DNA of 31,553 nucleotides from Ruminococcaceae bacterium UBA2857 (lineage in GTDB: Bacteria; Bacillota; Clostridia; Oscillospirales; Acutalibacteraceae). This document shows positions 7,123 through 14,896 of the stretch, piece after piece. Each line of letters begins with the position of its first letter. Position 1 is the stretch's first letter. The stretch is from positions 1 to 31,553 of the forward strand of contig DEFH01000059.1 in NCBI GenBank assembly GCA_002350705.1. The letters run 5' to 3'. The notes below the pieces were generated by a model. That model searched no databases. It was given only the letters and a program-made list of their open reading frames with translations, and was not told where the DNA came from. The position numbers were made by a program, and so were the translations under genes.

Positions 7123-8142
7123 ATGCAGCCTGATTTGGCGATAGATTTAGGGACATCCAATGTAAGGATATGGGTAAAGAATAAGGGAATCGTAATAGAT
7201 GAACCGTCTGTGCTTACGATTCGTGCAGAGGACGGAGAAGTGCTTGCTGTAGGCCGGGAAGCCTATGAGATGATGGGGAAGACCTCGGCAAGAAAGAGAG
7301 TATTGTGTCCGCTGAACGGAGGGCATATAGCAGATATGGAGATGGCGGAAGCCATGCTGAAGGCCTTTTTGAAAAAAGCAGTATCTTCTTCTGTGGGAAT
7401 GCCCAAAGCAGTGGTAAGTATTCCAAGCAAAATGACGGAAGTAGAGAAAACGGCCATAGTGAATACAGTCAGCGGAGCCGGAGTGAGAAGAACAGCCGTA
7501 ATTGAAGAACCGGTAGCAGCGGCAATGGGAGCCAATCTGGACATCGGCAGTGCCCATGGAGCATTGATCGTGAATATGGGCGGAGGTGTAACGGATATGG
7601 CGGTCATTTCTCTGGGGAGGACAGCGGTTTCCCGTGCGGTGCGTTATGCAGGCAATCTCATGGATGAAGAAATCATCCGTTATGTGAAGAATACATATAA
7701 TATGTTGATTGGCAAGCGGACAGCAGAACGGGCAAAGATAGAAGCAGGCAGTGTCATTGAAGGAACCGTGCCGGGAAGTTATGCCGTAAAAGGAAAGTGT
7801 CTGATTACAGGCAGACCGATACAGGCAGATATGGATGCCGAAGAATTGGTAGCTCCGCTGAAGAAGTGTGTACAGCCGATAATGTCAAAAATAGAAGAAA
7901 TTTTGTTGGAAACACCGCCCGAACTGATAGGAGACATTCAGACAGACGGTATTTTACTGACAGGCGGTGCGGCACAGTTGAGAGGTATTGACCGTTTGAT
8001 ACATCAAGCAACGGATTTGAAAGTGCGTGTTGCCGAAGAGCCGTCTTTGTGTGTCGTAAAGGGCTGCGGAGAGGCACTGCGTTATATGGGGATGAGCACA
8101 TCACCGAAAAACGGTATCAATCCGTTGCTTGCCCAGTACTGA
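7123..8142 (+). CDS. MreB/Mbl-like bacterial actin, unusual phosphate-2 motif
   Basis: MreB-family actins polymerise under the membrane and guide cell-wall synthesis. This copy has 339 residues, the normal size. The phosphate-1 motif IDLGTSN (residues 7-13), the catalytic-loop EEPVAAAMGA and the adenosine motif LLTGGAAQLRGI are present. The phosphate-2 motif, normally VDIGGGT, reads VNMGGGV, so the Mg/water-binding Asp is Asn151. No mreC or mreD gene follows. The start is taken as the ATG at 7123, nine bases after AGGAG; the ATG at 7105 overlaps the recD2 stop. It is probably a second, divergent MreB/Mbl paralogue; which cellular process it serves cannot be told from here. Confidence 0.85.
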   Translation: MQPDLAIDLGTSNVRIWVKNKGIVIDEPSVLTIRAEDGEVLAVGREAYEMMGKTSARKRVLCPLNGGHIADMEMAEAMLKAFLKKAVSSSVGMPKAVVSIPSKMTEVEKTAIVNTVSGAGVRRTAVIEEPVAAAMGANLDIGSAHGALIVNMGGGVTDMAVISLGRTAVSRAVRYAGNLMDEEIIRYVKNTYNMLIGKRTAERAKIEAGSVIEGTVPGSYAVKGKCLITGRPIQADMDAEELVAPLKKCVQPIMSKIEEILLETPPELIGDIQTDGILLTGGAAQLRGIDRLIHQATDLKVRVAEEPSLCVVKGCGEALRYMGMSTSPKNGINPLLAQY

Positions 8143-8155
8143 AAAAAGAAAAATG

Positions 8156-8184
8156 TTGACAGAAAGCAGTTTTGCACCTACAAT
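8156..8184 (+). promoter_or_regulatory. Promoter of the DUF1015 gene
   Basis: TTGACA (8156-8161), 17 bases, TACAAT (8179-8184); a ribosome-binding site AAAAGGAGA follows before the ATG at 8220. Confidence 0.85.
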
Positions 8185-8219
8185 AAAACAGTAATCTATA
8201 ACAGAAAAGGAGAATTTTC

Positions 8220-9494
8220 ATGGCAGAAATCAGAGCGTTCAGAGGGTTGAGATTCCGCACGGATACGGCAGGTAAGATAGAAGAGCTTGTATGTCCGCCG
8301 TATGATATTATCAGCGAGGAACAGAGAAAAAATTATCTGGAGAAGAATCCGAATAATATTATCCGTCTGGAGCTTCCAAAGGGAGAGCAGCCGTATGAAA
8401 CAGCAAAAGCAACTCTTGAAGAGTGGCTTGATAAAGGAATATTGAAACAGGATGACAAAGAGGCGGTATATATTTATGAAGAGGAATTTTCGGTGAATCA
8501 GATTCATGCGAAATTCAAAGGCTGTATTGTGGGCGTAAAGCTGGAGGAGTTTTCCAAAGGAATCGTATTGCCGCATGAAGAAACGCTGTCCAAAGCGAAA
8601 GAGGACAGATTCAATTTGATGAAAGCGACCAACTGCAACTTCAGCCAGATTTATTCTTTGTATATGGACAGTGAGCATAGTATCACTGACCGTTTGGACA
8701 GACTTTCAGAGGGTACGCCTGATATAGAACTGACGGATCATGAAGATGTGACACATCGTTTGTGGATTGTAACGGATGCCAAGGAAATACAGCAGCTTTG
8801 CCAAGACTTTGCAGATAAGAAACTGTATATAGCAGATGGACATCACCGTTATGAAACAGCCCTGAATTACCGCAATTACTGCCATGAAAACGGTATCGGC
8901 AATGGCGGAGAGAATTATGTCATGATGATGCTGGTAGACATGGAGCATCCGGGACTGGTAGTGCTTCCGACACATAGACTGGTGCGTGATTTGGAGAGTT
9001 TTGATAAAGAGAAGCTGTTGACAGCGTGTGAAGAATATTTCTCTGTTACAGAAGAAACAGATGTGCAGACAGCAGAAAGCAAACTCAAGGAGTTGTATGA
9101 TGAAGGCAAAAAAGCATTTGCCTTTTACAGCGGAGGAGAAAGCTATCATTTGTTGGTGCTGAAAGATGAGAATGTGATTGCCAAGCTTCTTCCGGAGAAA
9201 AGCAAGGCATCGCAGGGATTGGATGTTACCGTACTGCATACATTGGTTTTGGAGAAAATATTTGGCATAGACGCTGAAAACATGGCAAAACAAATCAATC
9301 TGACATATACGAAACTGTTTGAAGAAGCCATAGAAAGTGTGCGGAACGGCAAAGCCCAGTGTGCGTTTATTCTGAATCCGACACGAGTAACGGAAATCAG
9401 GGATGTAGCGGCAGCAGGAGAAAAAATGCCGCAGAAGTCAACGTATTTTTATCCGAAACTGATTACGGGACTTGTGATGAATCGTTTGTTTTAA
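8220..9494 (+). CDS. DUF1015 family protein, possible free-serine kinase relative
   Basis: The 424 residues match DUF1015 throughout: an opening RAFRGLRF, then VCPPYDIISEEQRKNYLEKNP, then LYIADGHHRYETALNYR (Asp206-Gly-His-His-Arg210), and a C-terminal HTLVLEKIFGI. The DGHHRYE motif resembles the DGxRR motif of the ParB/sulfiredoxin fold. Members of that fold such as SbnI and archaeal SerK phosphorylate free L-serine, so a role in serine or phosphoserine metabolism is possible, but this is inference and no serA or serC gene is present here. It is a soluble, single-gene unit with its own promoter and a strong shared terminator. Confidence 0.85.
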   Translation: MAEIRAFRGLRFRTDTAGKIEELVCPPYDIISEEQRKNYLEKNPNNIIRLELPKGEQPYETAKATLEEWLDKGILKQDDKEAVYIYEEEFSVNQIHAKFKGCIVGVKLEEFSKGIVLPHEETLSKAKEDRFNLMKATNCNFSQIYSLYMDSEHSITDRLDRLSEGTPDIELTDHEDVTHRLWIVTDAKEIQQLCQDFADKKLYIADGHHRYETALNYRNYCHENGIGNGGENYVMMMLVDMEHPGLVVLPTHRLVRDLESFDKEKLLTACEEYFSVTEETDVQTAESKLKELYDEGKKAFAFYSGGESYHLLVLKDENVIAKLLPEKSKASQGLDVTVLHTLVLEKIFGIDAENMAKQINLTYTKLFEEAIESVRNGKAQCAFILNPTRVTEIRDVAAAGEKMPQKSTYFYPKLITGLVMNRLF

Positions 9495-9495
9495 G

Positions 9496-9548
9496 ACAAT
9501 CAACATCAGCCACAGCATTTCAAAAAGTGCTGTGGCTGATGTTATTGT
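9496..9548. terminator. Bidirectional terminator between convergent genes
   Basis: AACATCAGCCACAGCA (9502-9517) and TGCTGTGGCTGATGTT (9528-9543) form a perfect 16-base stem. A further ACAAT/ATTGT pair flanks it after one bulge. It overlaps the stop codon of the minus-strand gene at 9542. Confidence 0.85.
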
Positions 9549-12295
9549 TCGGTGGAAGGCTGCGGCATTTCGGACTGCATGATCAATTCAAAAATTCTGC
9601 GGCAGTTTTTGTTATCCTTGTAGGCAAAGAAACTGTCGGAGCGTCTGCGATATTTTTCGGAGACGGTAAAGCCATTGGGAATGTTGTTTACAAGATATTG
9701 TATAAGAGCATCATGCTCACAGATAATTTCTCCGAGAGAATGTCTGGGATCGGCAGCATTTTTATACTCAGCCTGTAAGGGAAGCTGCTTGGGAAAGTAG
9801 CAGACAACGGATTTATTAAGATATGCCATTTTGTAAAGGAGTTCAGAGTAGTCTGTGACAAGAACGGCAGCTTTGCTGACGAGGAGAGTGAGATTTTTTT
9901 CGGTATAGGAGTATAATCCGACAATATCATTGGAAAGAAAGGCATTCATATATTTTTCGACAGCAGGGGGCATGAGGACAGCCAATCGAAAGTTGTGTGC
10001 TTTCATAGCGTCCAGCAGACGACTGTCGGTAATAATGGCGTTGTATACTTTAAAGAAAGCACTTTCGGAAAAGCGGTAGTAATCGGAATAGTTGTAAGTA
10101 CAGAATTGTCGTCTGCTGCCCGGAGCGATAAGGATAAGATTTTCCTTTTGGTCAAGGGCAGAGTCAAAGACAGGATAACCGGTGATATGGATCATATCTT
10201 TGCTGAAATCAAATTCTTTTCTGAGAAGATGTTCCTGTTCGGTTGCAGAGGCACAGAAGCAGGCGGAGAAATTGTCTGTCAGACGGTTCCCGGAGAAAGC
10301 GGTTTCATAGTTCATAAAGAAGTTTTTAACAGAAACGATTTTGGGATTGAAGAGGTCTTTGAGAAAGAGTTTGTCAGAGGCCGTGAAGCCCAGAGAATCG
10401 TATACATGGCAGTTGGAAGCAAAGATAACATCAGCGGCAAGAATAATGGTTTTGGCTTTTCGGGAGCCAAGTTCAAGAATATTGTCATAGCCGGCATGGA
10501 TAAGGAAAGCATATTCGGGAGAGTCCTTGTGTGTGATGAAAAAGGGAATGAATTTTTGTCGGTTTCTTGCTTTGGAGAAGTAGCGGAATAAGAGATTGCC
10601 GTTAGAGTTAATGCCGAATTCATCATAGAAAATAAAATACTTGCAGTCGCTTTTGTCTTTTTTGAGACGTGCAACACTTTTCCTGAGCTGACGGCAGTGC
10701 AGAGCATCGGAGAAAGAGAGGAGCTTTGTCATTTGAGAGAGGAATTTATTTTCGTAAAAAGCAATGAGATTTTCAGTAGCCTGACGAATGACAAGAGATT
10801 TGGTTTTGCGGTCGTAGGTGAGAACCTTGTCCCGAAAGCACCAGAAACTGAAAGGAACAGCCGGAGACAGCCGAGCAAAGAGAGAATCAAAGTGCATATC
10901 GAGACGGAACGAGAGATTCTGATATTTCATTATGATGCAGGCATTGTCAATTTGTTTTCCGGTGCTGACAGGGATAAAGAAACGGAACGCAAACTTTTGA
11001 ACGAAAGGAGTGTCAAAAACAGTTTGTACAGTGTCAATACCGGAAGGAAGAATTTCCATTCGTTTCTGATTGACGAGTGTGTAGAGAGAAAAGTGATTTT
11101 TAAGATAGGAGCAGTTTTTGAGATAGGCATCCATCCATAGACCGCTGCTGTCAGTATTGACAGCAGCAATCTGTACAACGATTTCTTCGGAATCGGAGAT
11201 AAAGGATTGATGAATACTGGCGACAAATTCACCGTTAAGGGTATGAGTGATCATCAGTCCGTTGCTTTCAAAGTAACCTTTTTCGACAGTATCTTTAAAA
11301 AGCACGAGGTCAATATCAGGCATAAGGTTTTGATTTTTGTATTTCATCCGTATGAGACTGAAAGGAAATTCGGTATCGAGCCCGCAGAGCATACACAGAC
11401 GTTTGTTAAGAATCACATAGTCATCAATCAGCTGCAGAGCGTTACGTATTGCGTAGAAAAAATCATTGATATAGTTTTCGGCAACGGCATATTTGTAATG
11501 TTCATTCCGGTTCATAGCGAACTTGATGTCAATGAGATAGAGCATAACAGACTGTACCAGCAGAGAGCCGGCATAATCCCGGAGCATGGGGATGATAAAA
11601 TCATTGACGGAATTGATATAGAAATTTTTGTTGTATTGAGGGGCGAAACGGAGAAAATCACGTTCGGTGGGAAAAGAGGTGGTATAACTGCACTCGTCAA
11701 TGAATAGAAATGAATAGGTTTTGAGGAGAGCCTCAATAATCCATTTATCTTCGCTGTGAATTTTGAGAGAGGTGTCGAAAGAGAGGGAAAGAGCAGTCTG
11801 CCTGTCAAAGAAATAGCATCCGAGCAGAAGAATAAATCTGTCGGGAGCCTCTTTGAGAGAGACATAACCGGAGGGAAATCGGTCAATATAGGGGACAGGC
11901 TGAGAGCCGTCAGAGGAAAGCATGGGAAGAATAGCCGTTACCGGCACAGAATCCTCACTGAGATAGCGATACACAATCGGAAGAGCGTTGGCTGAATACT
12001 GACCGAAATTGTCTGTAAAAGCAATATATTGACCTGTGCAGAGGGAAACAGCATCATTGTAACAGGCGGCAGGCTTTTTTCCGGATGTATCGACAAAAAA
12101 GATATTGTCAGGAAAATTCTCACTGTATTGGGAGCAGATGGCAATGCTCTTGTCACTGCAAACGGAGTCCACTAAAATGAGTTGGACGTGTTCGAGAAAA
12201 AATGTTTCGTCGGCGGTAACGGAAGATACCGCTTCTTCAATATGGTCATCATTTTTGATAAGAAGATTGATACTAAAAAAATATTGTTTAGGCAT
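9542..12295 (-). CDS. Two-domain protein: GT2-like domain plus CDP-glycerol glycerophosphotransferase (TagF)-like domain
   Basis: This 917-residue protein joins a family 2 glycosyltransferase-like N-terminus (about 1-250) to a long middle region and a TagB/TagF-like GT-B domain (about 560-900). Such proteins build wall teichoic acid-like polymers or capsules. The family resemblance shows in ITGYPVFDSAL and VTDYSELLYKMAYLNKSVVCY (TDYS at 814-817). Key residues are altered: the acceptor-side NDGSxD motif reads VDSVCSDKS, the DxD site reads FTDNFG (residues 93-98), the TagF WHGT motif is not visible, and APTWRD reads APGSRRQ. No membrane segment is seen. GGGAGG lies six bases before the ATG. It stands alone, without tag or tar neighbours. 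The fold assignment is good; the reaction is uncertain. Confidence 0.8.
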   Translation of the reverse strand: MPKQYFFSINLLIKNDDHIEEAVSSVTADETFFLEHVQLILVDSVCSDKSIAICSQYSENFPDNIFFVDTSGKKPAACYNDAVSLCTGQYIAFTDNFGQYSANALPIVYRYLSEDSVPVTAILPMLSSDGSQPVPYIDRFPSGYVSLKEAPDRFILLLGCYFFDRQTALSLSFDTSLKIHSEDKWIIEALLKTYSFLFIDECSYTTSFPTERDFLRFAPQYNKNFYINSVNDFIIPMLRDYAGSLLVQSVMLYLIDIKFAMNRNEHYKYAVAENYINDFFYAIRNALQLIDDYVILNKRLCMLCGLDTEFPFSLIRMKYKNQNLMPDIDLVLFKDTVEKGYFESNGLMITHTLNGEFVASIHQSFISDSEEIVVQIAAVNTDSSGLWMDAYLKNCSYLKNHFSLYTLVNQKRMEILPSGIDTVQTVFDTPFVQKFAFRFFIPVSTGKQIDNACIIMKYQNLSFRLDMHFDSLFARLSPAVPFSFWCFRDKVLTYDRKTKSLVIRQATENLIAFYENKFLSQMTKLLSFSDALHCRQLRKSVARLKKDKSDCKYFIFYDEFGINSNGNLLFRYFSKARNRQKFIPFFITHKDSPEYAFLIHAGYDNILELGSRKAKTIILAADVIFASNCHVYDSLGFTASDKLFLKDLFNPKIVSVKNFFMNYETAFSGNRLTDNFSACFCASATEQEHLLRKEFDFSKDMIHITGYPVFDSALDQKENLILIAPGSRRQFCTYNYSDYYRFSESAFFKVYNAIITDSRLLDAMKAHNFRLAVLMPPAVEKYMNAFLSNDIVGLYSYTEKNLTLLVSKAAVLVTDYSELLYKMAYLNKSVVCYFPKQLPLQAEYKNAADPRHSLGEIICEHDALIQYLVNNIPNGFTVSEKYRRRSDSFFAYKDNKNCRRIFELIMQSEMPQPSTEQ

Positions 12296-12309
12296 GACAG
12301 CCTCCCGGA

Positions 12310-12336
12310 CTCCTGCAAAGAGACGGTATGCAGGAG
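12310..12336 (-). promoter_or_regulatory. Hairpin in the 5' leader of the transferase gene
   Basis: CTCCTGCA and TGCAGGAG are perfect inverted eight-base arms with 11 bases between them, located between the promoter and the ribosome-binding site of the minus-strand gene. The CUCC arm could also pair with the true GGGAGG site, so translational control is possible. Confidence 0.4.
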
Positions 12337-12352
12337 AAATGAATTTAAATTT

Positions 12353-12381
12353 ATTATAGTATAAAGAGCGGTAAAAGTCAA
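12353..12381 (-). promoter_or_regulatory. Promoter of the two-domain transferase gene
   Basis: Read on the minus strand: TTGACT, 17 bases, TATAAT. The transcript leader is about 50 bases long. Confidence 0.85.
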
Positions 12382-12513
12382 TTTTTTGATGGGAAATGAA
12401 TGGTACAGATAAAAATTATATCATGAGAGGGTTAAAAAATATCCATAAATTTGTCAACGCAGAGAACAAAAAATTGTATGTCTTACAAAAAGAGCGATTT
12501 TGACAAAAAAGGC
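12382..12513. other. AT-rich intergenic stretch between divergent promoters
   Basis: This part of the 361-base gap between the transferase gene and glnN contains A and T runs and no reading frame, repeat or hairpin that I can support. It may hold upstream control sites. Confidence 0.4.
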
Positions 12514-12542
12514 TTGACTTGAAGCGAAAGATGATTTATAAT
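12514..12542 (+). promoter_or_regulatory. Promoter of glnN
   Basis: TTGACT (12514-12519), 17 bases, TATAAT (12537-12542). The start point at about 12549 gives a leader of about 108 bases. Confidence 0.85.
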
Positions 12543-12552
12543 TTCATCAACG

Positions 12553-12568
12553 ACAGCAAAGGTGCTGT
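12553..12568 (+). promoter_or_regulatory. Leader hairpin with an AnnGnn hexaloop, candidate antiterminator
   Basis: ACAGC (12553-12557) pairs with GCTGT (12564-12568) around the six-base loop AAAGGT, with A at loop position 1 and G at position 4, as in RNA hairpins bound by ANTAR-domain proteins. Its 3' arm and part of its loop belong to the 5' arm of the leader terminator, so the two structures exclude each other. Confidence 0.5.
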
Positions 12569-12610
12569 AGGTTGAGCGTATGAATGACGAAAAACCTACG
12601 GTGCCTTTTT
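12560..12610 (+). terminator. Leader terminator (attenuator) before glnN
   Basis: The arm 12560-12573 pairs with 12593-12606 over 14 bases, including three G-T pairs, and TTTTT follows. It lies about 50 bases upstream of the glnN start and downstream of its promoter, so it should abort transcription unless it is opened. Confidence 0.7.
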
Positions 12611-12656
12611 GCCATTTTGCAGATTTTGTAAATTTTGAGAATGGGGAGTATGAACT

Positions 12657-14747
12657 ATGCCGAATGTACCTGAAATTTTCGGATGCAGAGTGTTTAATGA
12701 TGCAGCAATGAAGGAGCGTCTTCCGAAGGGAACGTATAAAGATCTGAAAAAAACAATCGAAGAGGGAAAAGCCCTTGATATTTCGATTGCAAATGTGGTA
12801 GCACATTCCATGAAAGAGTGGGCGATAGAGAACGGTGCGACGCATTTTACGCACTGGTTCCAGCCGATGACAGGTATCACGGCAGAAAAGCACGACAGCT
12901 TTATCTCGCCGACACCCGACGGCAAAGTAATCATGGAGTTTTCGGGAAAAGAACTGATAAAAGGTGAGCCTGATGCGTCCAGTTTCCCATCAGGCGGTAT
13001 CCGTGCAACATTTGAAGCGAGAGGCTATACAGCATGGGATCCGTCATCCTATGCGTTTATTAAAGACGGTTCGCTTTGTATCCCGACTGCCTTTTGCTCT
13101 TATACAGGGGAGATTCTTGATAAAAAAACACCGCTTCTGCGTTCCATGGAAGTGCTGAATACACAGGCACTGAGAATTCTGCGTGTGTTCGGAGATAACA
13201 GTACAAAACGAGTGGATACGACAGTCGGACCGGAACAGGAGTATTTTCTGGTAGACCGTGAAGTATTCAAAAAGCGTAAGGATTTGATTTACTGCGGCAG
13301 AACACTGTTCGGAGCAAGACCGCCCAAAGGACAGGAACTGGACGACCACTATTTCGGTACGATCAAGCCGAGAGTATCGGCATATATGAAAGAACTTGAC
13401 GAGGAGTTGTGGAAGTACGGAATTCTTGCCAAGACAAAGCATAACGAAGTAGCTCCTGCACAGCATGAGCTTGCCCCGATTTTTGATACATCCAATATTG
13501 CAACAGACCATAATCAGCTGACAATGGCAGTAATGAAAACGGTTGCCGAAAGACACGGATTGGTATGCCTGCTGCATGAAAAGCCGTTTGCAGGTGTAAA
13601 CGGTTCGGGCAAACATAATAACTGGTCCATGTCCACCAATAAAGGAAAGAATCTTCTGGATCCCTCAAAGAATCCGAGAGAGAATACCCAGTTTTTAGTA
13701 TTTCTGGCAGCAGTTATCAGAGCGGTAGATGAACATCAGGATTTGTTGAGACTGTCTGTAGCCAGTGCCGGCAACGATCACAGACTGGGAGCAAACGAAG
13801 CACCTCCCGCTATTTTGTCAATGTATCTGGGAGATGAACTGACAGACGTTCTGCACTCCATAGAAAAGGGAGAGGCTTATCAGACAAAAGACGAGGCAAT
13901 CATGAAAACGAATGCCAATGTATTGCCGAACTTTGTGAAAGATACATCCGACCGTAACAGAACATCGCCGTTTGCGTTCACAGGCAATAAGTTTGAATTC
14001 AGAATGGTAGGTTCTTCCGAAAATATTGCCTGCACGAATACGATCATCAACACGATTGTGGCAGATGTATTGCAGGATTTTGCGGACCGTCTTGAGAAAG
14101 CCGAAAATGTGAAGGAAGCAGCCGAGGCATTGGTGAAAAAGACGTTGGAAGAGCATAAGAGAATTATCTTCAACGGAGATAACTATTCTGACGAGTGGGT
14201 AGCCGAAGCGGAAAGAAGAGGCTTGCTGAATCTGCGTTCCTTGCCGGATGTTATGCCAATGTATGCATCGGAGGAAAATATAAAACTGTTCGGTAAGCAT
14301 GGCATTTATACAGAGGTAGAACTGCGTTCCAGAAGTGAGATACTGTTGGAAAACTATTCCAAGATCATCAATATTGAAGCCCTGACAGCCCTTGACATGG
14401 CAAAGAAAGATATTGTACCTGCGGTAGCAGCGTATGTGAGAGAGCTGGCAGAGACAGCTAATCTGATCAAGTCTGTAGATGCGGAAATCGTAACGACCCC
14501 TGAAACGGAACTGATGAAAAAACTGGCAAATCTGCTGTCCTGTTTCCTGAAAAAGATAGACGTGCTTGATAAGGCAGTAGTAGGTGCAAAAGAAGTAGAG
14601 GGCGTAGCCGAAAATGCAATGTACTATAAAGAAAAAGTATTGGCGGCTATGCAGGAACTGAGAGCCGTTGCAGATGAAATGGAGTCGAATATGTCTGCAA
14701 AACTGTGGCCGTATCCGTCATACGGTACGATGCTTTTCAGTGTATAA
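12657..14747 (+). CDS. glnN: Glutamine synthetase type III
   Basis: GlnN makes glutamine from glutamate, ammonia and ATP, the key step of ammonium assimilation. The 696 residues match the large GSIII type rather than the 440-470 residues of GSI. Visible signatures include HFTHWFQPMTG, GIRATFEARGYTAWDPSS, VGPEQEYFLVD with metal-binding Glu, KHNEVAPAQHELAP, and FAGVNGSGKHNNWS. The C-terminal third (TSPFAFTGNKFEFRMVGSS and beyond) is complete. GGGGAG lies ten bases before the ATG. The gene is monocistronic, with an attenuator-like leader upstream and a strong terminator downstream, which points to control by nitrogen supply at the level of transcription termination. Confidence 0.97.
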   Translation: MPNVPEIFGCRVFNDAAMKERLPKGTYKDLKKTIEEGKALDISIANVVAHSMKEWAIENGATHFTHWFQPMTGITAEKHDSFISPTPDGKVIMEFSGKELIKGEPDASSFPSGGIRATFEARGYTAWDPSSYAFIKDGSLCIPTAFCSYTGEILDKKTPLLRSMEVLNTQALRILRVFGDNSTKRVDTTVGPEQEYFLVDREVFKKRKDLIYCGRTLFGARPPKGQELDDHYFGTIKPRVSAYMKELDEELWKYGILAKTKHNEVAPAQHELAPIFDTSNIATDHNQLTMAVMKTVAERHGLVCLLHEKPFAGVNGSGKHNNWSMSTNKGKNLLDPSKNPRENTQFLVFLAAVIRAVDEHQDLLRLSVASAGNDHRLGANEAPPAILSMYLGDELTDVLHSIEKGEAYQTKDEAIMKTNANVLPNFVKDTSDRNRTSPFAFTGNKFEFRMVGSSENIACTNTIINTIVADVLQDFADRLEKAENVKEAAEALVKKTLEEHKRIIFNGDNYSDEWVAEAERRGLLNLRSLPDVMPMYASEENIKLFGKHGIYTEVELRSRSEILLENYSKIINIEALTALDMAKKDIVPAVAAYVRELAETANLIKSVDAEIVTTPETELMKKLANLLSCFLKKIDVLDKAVVGAKEVEGVAENAMYYKEKVLAAMQELRAVADEMESNMSAKLWPYPSYGTMLFSV

Positions 14748-14754
14748 TCTCACG

Positions 14755-14788
14755 AACAGGGCAGAAAGAAATTTCTGTCCTGTTTTTT
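14755..14788 (+). terminator. Terminator of glnN
   Basis: AACAGGGCAGAAA (14755-14767), a GAAA loop, and TTTCTGTCCTGTT (14772-14784) form a 13-pair stem with one G-T pair, followed by TTTT. Confidence 0.9.
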
Positions 14789-14799
14789 GAAAATGGATA

Positions 14800-14828
14800 T
14801 TGCAAAGAACAGGAAATTAGTGTATGAT
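14800..14828 (+). promoter_or_regulatory. Promoter of pgi
   Basis: TTGCAA (14800-14805), 17 bases, TATGAT (14823-14828). Confidence 0.65.
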
Positions 14829-14896
14829 ATAGAAAGAATATTGTCTTTTGGAAAATCCGGAAGATTTGTTCATATAAAACAAGGAGGAACTAATTT

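Noticed and set aside
9995..11707. Several plus-strand frames opposite the two-domain transferase gene
   Set aside because: All lie inside a 917-codon minus-strand gene with domain matches, promoter and ribosome-binding site; they overlap one another and have no start signals.
12520..12550. First hairpin of an ANTAR two-hairpin motif (GATGA/TCATC pair)
   Set aside because: This pair encloses the -10 box of the best promoter and would not be transcribed; its loop has nine bases and lacks the expected pattern.
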